Shown here piece by piece: positions 35,415 to 44,600 of a DNA stretch of 64,000 bases. The translations under genes were made by a program, and so were the position numbers. Below the pieces are notes generated by a model that saw nothing but the letters and a program-made list of their open reading frames with translations, searched no databases and was not told the origin of the DNA. Source of the DNA: Setomelanomma holmii. Lineage: Eukaryota > Ascomycota > Dothideomycetes > Pleosporales > Phaeosphaeriaceae. How positions within the stretch are numbered: the stretch's first letter is position 1; each line of letters begins with the position of its first letter. The DNA is taken from the NCBI GenBank assembly GCA_010015745.1, contig ML978178.1:62001-126000 (forward strand), read 5' to 3'.

Positions 35415-36271
35415 TTGCTCGGTCGTTGCGCACCTGAAGCACGATCTTTGCCAAATGCGAGAGATACAACCTCTAGCAGCTGCGCCTCAAGACAGCGTCA
35501 GAGGGATGTGCATCACCAGGCACCCCCACTGAGCCGCCAGAACCCCGGTAGGGGCGCTCCCAAACCTCGAATCTCTGACGCCGTCCAACGCCACATCACC
35601 AAGACTCAGCAGACCACCCAACTATGGAACGCCATCACTGCTGCCTTTGCAGCAGCCGTAGATGAACACGCTCAGGGCTACACTAACCCCCAAGAAGCTA
35701 GGATTGCAGAGGAGCTGCAGCAGAGAATCATCCACGCCCTGACCTCCCTCTCCCCAAGCAACTCTCCCAGCAGCTCCCGCTGGATCAGCGATGCCAGTTA
35801 CAGCAACTCTAGGAGCCAGGACTTGGGACGCCGCTCATGGGCGGACATAGCCAGAGACCCCCAAATATCGGATAGGGGAACTAACCAACCCCTGGTCCCT
35901 GCTAGGTCGCGGCTTGCCCTGCCAGCAGTGCTAAAAGAAGACAACCAAATTTTTATAGCCATCTCTAACCCAGCAATTTGACTGCAACAACCCTCACCAT
36001 TTGCAGTAAGGCAGGCGATCTGCAAGAGTATTAGAGGAATCACCCTTAAAGACGTACCTACTGCGTCACCTATAAACACAGGCTGGGCAATTACCCTAGC
36101 TAACCAGAACATCCGGGAGCGACTTCTAACCCTAGAAAATTGGGAACTTCTTATACAAGCCCTAGACGGAGATGCGGTCAGAATCCTAGAGCGCTGGATC
36201 AACTACGCGGTACAAGGAGTACCTAGCTCTTTCCGGGCCCTCGACGGTACCGAACTACCTACTACTACCTA

Positions 36272-36279
36272 GCTAGTGG
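36272..36279 (+). repeat. Left 8-bp target-site duplication of the hAT element
   Basis: GCTAGTGG immediately before the left inverted end; the same eight bases recur at 39,357-39,364 after the right end. Eight base pairs is the hAT rule. Confidence 0.93.
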
Positions 36280-39200
36280 CACAGTCCGCAACAAGCAATC
36301 CAGATTGGTTCGCTTGCTTGACTTGCTTGAGTTAATCAATTCAATCAAGTCAATCTGAGCTCACTCAAATTCGTAAGCAAGTCAAGCTGAGGAGGGATTT
36401 TTGATTGACTTGCTTGTCTTGCTTGTTAACTGCAGGAGCTTCTTGAGGTTTCTAGAGTAGCTAGGGAGCTGATCTCACGATACTTTTTTAGTGTTGCAAT
36501 TAGCCCCTAAAGGTCATCCTAAAGTGGATTAGACCTATCTGTGCACGTGTACAGTGCTACACCGTATGACACCCGTTCTGTACTGTGCTCTACAGTACGT
36601 TTTTGAAGTTTCTACTGTTATTGCTACTGCCTATACTAACGCGTTTTTTCGTGTTTTTAGTTGCCCACAATGGCTAAGCGCTCTTGAGCTCTCTCTACTA
36701 GCACCGCTGCTATGCCCGCCGCTAAACGTATGCGCTCATTGGAGCCCTTATCTCAGCACCTATCTCAACGATTACTATCGCCCTGGCAAGCCCTAGCTGC
36801 TGCAAGTCAGGCTATAACATTTGAGTCGCAATTGTTAGAGTCGCAGCCAGAGGCAGAGATCGTTGCGCCTACTGAGGGCAGCCACGCTGGGACAGCGGCA
36901 ACAGCTGAAGCTGGCAATACCGATAGAGATGATGATGGAGATGGCGATGACTTTGACAGCATTGACTAGGACCGTTTAAGACGCTTTATAAAGCCTCTTA
37001 CAACCTAGCAGCGCGTCAAAAGCTGGATATATTGACATGGCTATCGCGTTGTTAAGCGTAAGAACCCGAGTCGAGTATGGTTTGTATGTAAGTACTGCCA
37101 TACTCACAAGGCTATTGACGCTGGCGGCAGCGGCATGTTTGACGTTTCAAGAGCTACAACAGCTGCTGCTACTTATCTTGGCCTACAGAGACAAGGTCAC
37201 AGGCTTACAAAGAGCGGTATACAACAGCAGCAACAGTCTAGTAGGCAGCTCTCCCTGCGACAAGCTTTGAAGGCTGGTGTTGAGGTCTCTTAAGAGGCCG
37301 CTAACGCAATAGGCAACTTCAATATACAGCAATTTCGACAAGCTACTGTACTCTGCCTACTTAATAACAACCTACTAATAGAGCTGCTTACGAAGCCCTC
37401 CTTCTGCGATATGATAAGATTTTTGAACCTAGAGGCAGAGGCAGCGTTGTAGGTGAGTTCTCGCAGTGTTGCTACATACGCAACGCGTCTGTTCCGCTCT
37501 ATACAGCCCCAAGTTGTCTAGGCCCTGTTAGAAGCTGCAGGTAAAATACACGTAAGCTTTGACGGCTAGACGACAAAGGGTAGCAAGCGTGGGTTCTTTG
37601 GGGTCGTTGCGCACTTTGCTGACGCTTCTAGAGTAATACACGACTTGCCTATCGCCCTACCACAACTTGCAGGCTCTCATACCGGTGAAGCTATTGCACG
37701 TACAATCGCCTGAACGCTTGAGGTGTACAGTATTACTAGCAACAAGCTTGGTTACTTTGTACTCGACAACGCTACGAACAACGACACCGCTATCGCTGCG
37801 CTTGCTTGCATATACAACTTTGACGCTACCTATCGACGCCTCTGTTGTAGCCTTTATACGCTTAATCTTATTAGCCAGGTGATAATACTTAGCAAGGACC
37901 GCGAGGCTTACAACAACGCTGCTAGACAGCTTAATACAGAGGAGTTGTACATAGGCGAGTGGCGTAGAGATGGGCTGTTAGGCATACTCATCGACGTTAT
38001 TAACTTCATCAGAACACCACAACAGTATAAGCTTTTTAGAGAGTTTCAAAGCGCTGCTAACACTAAGTTGCCTGCTAGAGAGCGTCTTAAAATACTTAAG
38101 CTAGTTAAGCCTGTTATTACTTGCTGGAACTTGTATTACACTTCATTTGAGCGCGCAACTAAGCTTTAAGCTGCTTACAACTCCTACGCTGAGCACTATA
38201 TTAGTTGCCTCTCTCTTGAAGATAGACGCGCAAATCAAGCTGGCAACAAGCCTCCAGACGCTCTAGGTTGGATGAGATCAACCAGCCTCACAGCTGCTGA
38301 CTAGGCAGTAATAACAGAGTACCAGGACTGCCTTAAGCCGCTTAAGGTCGCTACAGAGTGGCTTGAAGGTTGAGGCAAAGCAGGCAAATTTGGTGCTATA
38401 TATAAGGTTATACCTGTCTTTAAGTACGTACTCACCTCACTTAAAGCTCGTATACGCTAATACAAGCGAGTCGATTTCAACCACACTAACGCGCCAGAGG
38501 ATCACCTTAATATTAACCTACGCGCCGCTTGGCGTATGGCCAACGAGTACTACGATAAGCTTGATCGATCGCCTGCCTATTACGCTGCTGCCTGCCTCTA
38601 TCTATACTACAAATACTACTGCGAGAACAGCTGGGCTGACAAGCTAGAGTGGCTCACCACTGCTAACGCTGGGTTTCAGCAACTCTGGCAGTCGTATAGA
38701 CCTCAGCTTATACGCCCCTAACCTCCACTAACTTCAACAACAACTGCGCGCACTATAGATGACGTAATCGGTCCCTTCACACGCCGCAGCAACACCAGAG
38801 ATGAGGCAGCTCACGATAATGAGTATAAGCGCTGGAGGACTTAAGAGCCGGAGTGGAGCCAAGAGCAGTACTTGGGTAATGGTCACCTAGTCGTTTACTG
38901 GATACAGATGCGCTCAAAATACCTGTGTTTAAGCCAGTTTGCGATCGATATACTGACAATCCCAGCATCAAGCTGCGAGTGTGAGAGACTCTTCAGTGAG
39001 CTTGGCAACCTACTTGAGCCTAAACGACAGGCTATTAGCAGCGAGTTACTAGCTGCTCTTCAATTAGTACGATCGTGGACAAGAGCAGGCTTTAAGACTC
39101 ATTACAACGACGGGGACAGCGTACCAGATGAGGATATTATACAAGACTACAACATACACGAGTGGACTGACGAGCTACTGTAGTTGTATACAACTTTAAT

Positions 39201-39356
39201 CTCTTAACGTCCAATCTGATCAATCTATCAATCAAGTCGCAATCAAGCCGCCCGAAAACACTAACAATCAAGCAACAATCAAGCGACGACGACGTCGCTA
39301 ACAAGCAAGTCAATCGACGACCTCAAGATTGCTTGACTTGCTTGTTGCGGACTGTG
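36280..39356 (+). mobile_element. hAT DNA transposon inserted in the LINE
   Basis: 3077 bp with perfect 19-bp inverted ends (CACAGTCCGCAACAAGCAA at 36,280-36,298, its complement at 39,338-39,356) and the 8-bp duplication GCTAGTGG. Inside both ends many short motifs of the form GACTTGCTTG or AATCAAGC repeat, as subterminal transposase-binding repeats do in hAT elements. It encodes one transposase frame. Excising it with one duplication copy restores LINE ORF1, so the insertion is younger than the LINE. Confidence 0.95.
36670..39183 (+). pseudogene. hAT transposase, 838-codon frame with stops only
   Basis: A single frame from ATG 36,670 to TAG 39,181-39,183 with no frameshift, interrupted by about 15 stops. 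Each stop is explained by CAG, CAA, CGA or TGG changing by one C:G to T:A step. A BED-type zinc finger follows the acidic N-terminus (WFVCKYCHTHKAI, with later His). The hAT dimerisation region is clear near the C-terminus: AIDILTIPASSCECERLFSE followed by LVRSWTRAG. FGVVAHFADASRVIHDLP marks the catalytic core. It cannot be translated as it stands. Confidence 0.9.
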
Positions 39357-39364
39357 GCTAGTGG
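39357..39364 (+). repeat. Right 8-bp target-site duplication of the hAT element
   Basis: GCTAGTGG directly after the right inverted end, matching 36,272-36,279. Confidence 0.93.
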
Positions 39365-40156
39365 AAGAAGAGGTCTGCTCACAAACAGGCAAGCAGCCTG
39401 TTAGCTGCAGAACCTTACGGCACAGGGCAAATCAGAATGGCCTCACCACCTGGATTGTTTTGTACAAGGAGCCAGTCCGCTTGTTCCAGCTCTTTGGCAC
39501 CAGCCAATTCTCAAAGGAGATCCACAAACATCCAGCTATACAGCAACATGATCTAGGCTGCCAGGGATACTGCACCGCTGCCCGCTGCACCCGAGTAGCC
39601 TGCTGTGTGCAATGCGGTGATTGTACAGACTGACACCAAGGACAGTATGGGGAAAGTTGCCCCCACAAAGCTATGTGTGCTAACTGTCATGTCCCTTACC
39701 CAGCTAGCCACTCTAACTGCCCTGCAGCCCCTCGTTGGGTTCATGGACATATGATCAAGCCCACAAAGACCGAGCTGGGAGCTATCCGCCGCGCAGGCAA
39801 AATAGCACGCCAGCACCTCTACAGGACAGTCAAAGAGACCCTGAGACATGCTACACCTCAACCTGAGGCTGCTCCGCCAGCGGCTCCTCAAGAGACAACG
39901 TTGTCCCACCCTACTACCTATGAGCAAGTGCTACAAGAAAACGGCAGAGCTACACACACCAGAGCAACAAGTGCCTCCTACGCATCTTCATCCGCCACTA
40001 GCGGAGGAAAGAGACCAAGACGGGCAGCTACAGGCCACGGAAACCTCAATGTAGGACAACTGTCTGCCAACAGCCTGCACCCACAACCCACTATCTACAC
40101 TGACCGTCTACCTCGGAGCAAGAAGACGCCAGCATGAGCGATGACCCACCATCAAC

Positions 40157-43100
40157 ATGCTAGAACGCCCTCATAACACCCCAGCCTACCACAGGCAACA
40201 ACAGCGCAGTCCAACAAGCAAACCGCTACTTGTGTGCTGGGCCAATGTTGGCAGGAGCTCCCCCTGCCACATCACAATACTAGAAATAGCCTTCTAGAAA
40301 GGCATAGACGTTGTATGCGTGCAAGAGCCCTTCATATGTGCTAACTTAAGGACCTCCACCCACTCTGGCTACAGACATCTTGCGCCAATCAGCACCTGGG
40401 ACACTCCTGGCACACCAGGCTCAGCCCGTCCTAGGGTAATGACCTACATCCGCAAAGGGTACCACGTAAAACTCCAGACTAGAGAAAGTCTCAACTATCC
40501 AGACCTGCTATGGGCTGTTGTAAATGAAGTAGCGATACTCAACTGCTACAGGCAGCCACACACCCCTGACGTACTCTAGTATGTCACGCACCTCGCACCT
40601 CCCCAACGCTGCCTTGTAGGGGGGGACTTCAACGTCCGGCACGAGTCCTTCAAACCTGCTGTCACTGCAGCTAATGGCGGCATAGAGCTCGTTAGTTGGG
40701 CTGCTGCGGCCTCTATAGACTACATAGGCGTGCCAGGGCAGCCGACGCATCGCGCTGGCTATGTCATTGATCTCACCTTCTCTAATGTCCCATTTGTCCA
40801 GTCGGCTGTAGATGCTAGCATGCACAGTGGGTCTGATCACAAGACAATTGTGACAACCATCCCTACTTCTTTACTAGGCACTTTGCACAAAGCTCAGTAT
40901 CACTACAGGGTCCTAGAGGCAAGCCTACCTATATTCACTGGGCTGATGGAAATAGGCGTCCAGGGTATCTCAGACCTGCTCTCAGCGCAAGACACAACTT
41001 AACTCAATAATTGCGTTACGCTGCTCACAGAAGCTATGCAGCACTCCGTACAAACAGCTGGCAAGCCTGATCGCAAGAAAGGCCGCGCTGCACCATGGTG
41101 GACTAAGGAGTGCAAAATGGCCTACCACGCTTACATACACGCCGGACAGCTCTGCTCTGACAGCCCACAGGAGAGACGGACCTTCAAGACTACAGTGCGA
41201 CAGGCAAAGAAGCAATATTGGAGACACGTCAGTGACAATGCTAAAGATAGCAAGGACCTGTTTAAGATTATTGCCTGGCACAAGCTCACACCAGAGAACT
41301 AAGACACTCCTCTTGTAGTCAGCAACAGAACAATAACAGATCCACTAGAGAAGGCAGAGGCACTCAGAGAGGAAGTCCTTGACTAGTACACGGCAGAGGA
41401 TGACCTTGGACACCGCCCGGAGCAGGAGGCAGCAGCCACCCTCCCATGGAGCACGCACATCTCACTAGAGGAAGCTGAGCGAAACACGATAGGGGTGTTC
41501 AGCACCTCGCCAGGTACTGACCGCTCTACTGTGCGGCTGCTCCGCGCCTGCTAGGTCCAGATTGGAGAGCTTATACGAAGGATCTTCCAGCGGTGCCTTG
41601 AGCTTAATCACTTCCCAGCACAATAGAAGTGTCAGATTCAAAGGGGTTCTTGATGATGTTGATAACTGATGTGTATTGATCCTGTGTTCGTCTGAACTCT
41701 GACCAGCGGGTTTTGGTGTTCCCCGCTGGTGCGCTAAGCTAAGTGGTCCATGCCCTGTAGTGCCGGCCAAGCCCGCGCTCATATCTGACAGATCGATGCC
41801 AGGAATCCTCCAAGACGCGCTCATATCTGACAAGAAGCTTGCAGAGGTGGCGATGATACCTAAGGCAGGAAAGACGGACCGAACATCACCTTGATCCTAG
41901 AGACTAATAGCGCTCCTATCGTGCATTAGAAAAGGACTTAAGCAAACAGTGGCCAGGCGGATCGCATAGACCGCTATAACCCACAGGATCCTCAGCACCC
42001 AGCATGGAGGGGCTCTCCCAAGACGCTCTGCGGCCAACCTGACTACAGCATTCACTCATGACACTGAAGCTGCGTAGGCACTTGGCCAGCACGTTACAAT
42101 AGTCACCTTGGACGTGCAAGGCGCCTTTGACGCTCTCCTCAAGAACCGTCTGCTACACTAAATGGTTGAACAGGGATGGTCGCAAGGGACTATCCTCTTT
42201 GTAGACTCGTTCCTCACTAATTGGAGGGTGCAAGTTCGCCTTAGCCAGGTCACCACCCCCAGCTACCCTGTTGCCTGTGGCACACCCTAGGGGTCGCCGC
42301 TCTCGCCCATACTGTACACACTGTACCTGGCAGAGCTACTTTCTATAGACACTAAACGGAGATTTGGATATGCAGACAACATATGTCTATACCGGGCCTT
42401 GCACTCAATGGACACCAACGTCGAGCTCCTAGCGGCAGATCTAAGGCAGATCAGAGCATAGGGCACTGCCAACAAGGTCACCTTTGCTCCAGAAAAGCAG
42501 GAAATGATACACCTAACCAGGCAGCAGAGCAGCTATGCCCCTCCCTGTGTGGTAGACGAGCAGCTCACAATCCACCCTATCCACCCAGGTGGGGAACACA
42601 GCCAGCCAGCCCTGCGTTGGTTAGGCGTGTGGTTTGGCCGCAGACTCACCTTTAGATGACATGTAGCTACGCGCACTACAAAAGCTGCCAAGGTAGCCTA
42701 ATATATTCGCAGTCTTGCAAAGACTACATGTAGGCCACTAGCCAGCTCCCTGCGTAAAGCTACGATTGCCTGCATTTACCTATCCCTCCTACATGGGGCC
42801 GAATGCTGGTACAGAGGCCGCACTAAGCCGCCTCGATCACTTAAACCTGGCAGGCCGCCAGAGGTCAGTGCCTATGTTGGATGGCACATAGCCGCTATTG
42901 ACAAGATACTTGCCATAGCCGCAAGAGGCATCTTACTAGTGTGGAGAACAATGCCTACAGCCACGCTCTTCCAAGACGCTAGACTGCCGTCCGCAGCAGT
43001 GGCGCTAGAGGAAGCCAAACTCCAATTTGCAGCCTATCTACGCACTATAGATGCAGACCACCCTCTGTCCAGCCACACTGCCATCCCTAAGGTAAACAGA

Positions 43101-44195
43101 GGCAAGGGAGCAGGGCGACCCCAGCGAGTCCAGACTAGAGTCCAACACATAGGTTCTCTTCTGCCAGAGATCCCGAGGACAACACTGACAGTCCCTCACT
43201 ACTCGCCCGGCTGCTGAGCTGACCCAACGCTTGGCATAGACAAGAAGGTTGCAGCCAAAGCCTTTAAGGAGTGGTGGGCACAGCTCCCACTCTCAGACAT
43301 GACCATCTTCTCAGATGGCTCTGAACAGTACACAAGTGAAGGGGAGAAGCGGGTCACTTACGGCTTTGTAGTGTATCAGAATAGCAAGCAACTACAGAGC
43401 GGCCGCGGGTCACTGCACCCAACCTTGCACGTCTTTGACGCTAAGGCAGTAGGAGTATAGAGAGGCCTCCAGTACACCGCGCGGCAACCAGACCTCAGCA
43501 TCCGCCGGATCTGGCTGTGTATTGACAGCACCTCGGTGATCTGGTGTCTTAGGGGCAACGCACCACCCACTTCTCAATGGGCCTTCCTGGAGTGCCACGG
43601 CGCTATGGAGACCTACGACGTCTCTATCAAATGGGCCCCTGGACACCAGGGCATCGAGGGCAACAAGACAGCAGACAGACTAGCCAATCTGGAAGCTCTG
43701 CACCCGTCACCCCCAGCTGGGAAGGCTGCTATGCCTACACTCTCAGGCATCAAGTCAGTCGCCCGCAAAAGACTGCGCAACACACAACAGCTCTGGTGGT
43801 TGGACAAAAAGACGAAACTCTCAAAATGGTATAAGAACTAGGACCTGGACTACACACCACGCTGCGGACCAAGAGAGCTAGACCTACCAAGAGCTACGTT
43901 AGCTAGACTTCTTTCTATCCTATCTATGCATGGGGACTTTGCCTGGTACCACCAGAAGTTCCATCACAGCAACGCAAACCTCTTCTGCTCATGCGGACAC
44001 AACAAGACGCCAGAGCACCTTGTGCTCTGCCGCAAGACTCTAGGGGCCTTTAGCCAATGGCCACTCCGACCATCTATACCACCAGCCAGCCGGGCTGACG
44101 GCCTCGCGTACACTGCAGCACTGATAGGAGACCTGGAGGCCTTTGGGGCCTTCATTCAGCTCACACAGTACTATACTAAGGTCTGTCCCTGGTAG
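40157..44195 (+). pseudogene. LINE ORF2: endonuclease, reverse transcriptase, RNase H
   Basis: ATG at 40,157 (MLERPHNTPAYH). Without the solo LTR and one duplication copy (208 bp) it is exactly 1277 codons in one frame. Endonuclease motifs: CVQEPF, VGGDFNVRH and HSGSDHK. Reverse transcriptase: LAEVAMIPKAGKTD, TLDVQGAFDAL and YADNI, where the usual YADD has lost its second Asp. RNase H: FSDGSE, a later Asp in FDAKAVGV, CIDSTS and WAPGHQGIEGNKTAD. The C-terminus has a CSCGH...H...C knuckle and ends KVCPW. More than a dozen TAG/TAA/TGA stops interrupt it, again of the C:G to T:A kind. It is inactive by stops, by the altered active site and by the LTR insertion. Confidence 0.9.
41630..41832. mobile_element. 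Solo LTR, 203 bp, inside LINE ORF2
   Basis: It begins TGTCAGATTC and ends ATATCTGACA, so it has TG...CA ends with an 8-bp inverted match, flanked by the 5-bp duplication AGAAG (41,625-41,629 and 41,833-41,837). Removing it plus one duplication joins PAQ-W-K to LAEVAMIPKAG in frame. A 16-bp internal stretch ending in TATCTGACA occurs twice near the right end (about 41,776-41,796 and 41,817-41,832). No coding sequence is present, so it is a solo LTR left by recombination, or less likely a small non-autonomous element. Confidence 0.85.
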
Positions 44196-44431
44196 CATCC
44201 ACTGCCTTGCAACAGCATAGCAGTAGAAGAGGCTACCCACCCGGTTTTAGTGCAGCATCCAGCAACACTGGGTCTGGCAGCTAGACTTTCCAACAATCCA
44301 GCCAATCCAGCCAGCGCCCTCGGCTTGGCTTGAGCTTGATTGCTGGCAGCGTTGGCTGGCTTGTTAGGCTGTTTTAGGCGGCTTGGCTTGAAGCTGGCTT
44401 GTTAGGCTTGAAGGCTTGATAGTATATTATT
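44196..44431 (+). other. LINE 3' flank and GGCTTG-rich repeat tract
   Basis: The LINE coding ends at 44,195. From about 44,285 to 44,420 the motifs GGCTTG, CCAGCC and GGCTGGCTTG recur irregularly, resembling the subterminal motif arrays of hAT ends, though I find no matching inverted terminus or duplication. It may be a relic of another DNA transposon between the LINE and the next element. Confidence 0.4.
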
Positions 44432-44600
44432 TGTCAGCCTGGCACCTCAGTTCACACAGTACACTGTGAACTGCATCTCACGTGACTCTGTTAGTCACCT
44501 GCTTACTCATCTGGTTGTGTATATAATCGCTCGCAGTAGCTCTCTCAATACAACAACCTTCTGCCTCATTCATACCTGCCCTGTGCTTCCACATCCAACA
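44432..44600. repeat. Candidate LTR (169 bp) at the broken end of the gypsy element
   Basis: It starts TGTCAGCC and ends ATCCAACA, TG...CA with TGT/ACA ends, and contains a promoter-like GTGTATATAATCG in plus orientation. The gypsy pol frame stops matching its family exactly at 44,600/44,601 (after RIHDI), so this is a junction. No target duplication is visible, so its identity is uncertain. Confidence 0.4.

Larger units (their letters stand above)
35415..40137 (+). pseudogene. LINE ORF1 (gag-like, zinc knuckles), split by hAT
   Basis: Without the hAT insert and one duplication copy (3085 bp) this is one 546-codon frame. It starts without an ATG in ARDTTSSSCASRQ, continues through QELQQRIIHAL-like helical sequence and SWADIARDP, and ends in a Cys/His-rich region (CCVQCGDCTD, then SCPHKAMCANCHVPYPASHSNCP) that fits nucleic-acid-binding knuckles, and a basic tail KRPRRAATGHG. 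Internal stops: TGA at 35,979, TAG near 36,269 and TGA near 39,631. The frame ends at TGA 40,137, 19 bp before the ORF2 ATG. It binds element RNA in active relatives; here it is dead. Confidence 0.82.
35415..44215 (+). mobile_element. Tad-type LINE (non-LTR retrotransposon), nested and inactivated
   Basis: Two frames in the order gag-like ORF1 with Cys-rich knuckles, then ORF2 with endonuclease, reverse transcriptase and RNase H. This is the domain order of the fungal Tad1 clade. A hAT element (36,280-39,356) splits ORF1 and a solo LTR (41,630-41,832) splits ORF2. Removing each insert with one copy of its duplication restores the exact frame, which supports both boundaries. All interrupting stops are TAG, TAA or TGA derivable by C:G to T:A change. 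The 5' start is unclear (no ATG found for ORF1, perhaps 5' truncated), and I saw no poly(A) at the 3' end, so 44,215 is approximate. Confidence 0.88.
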
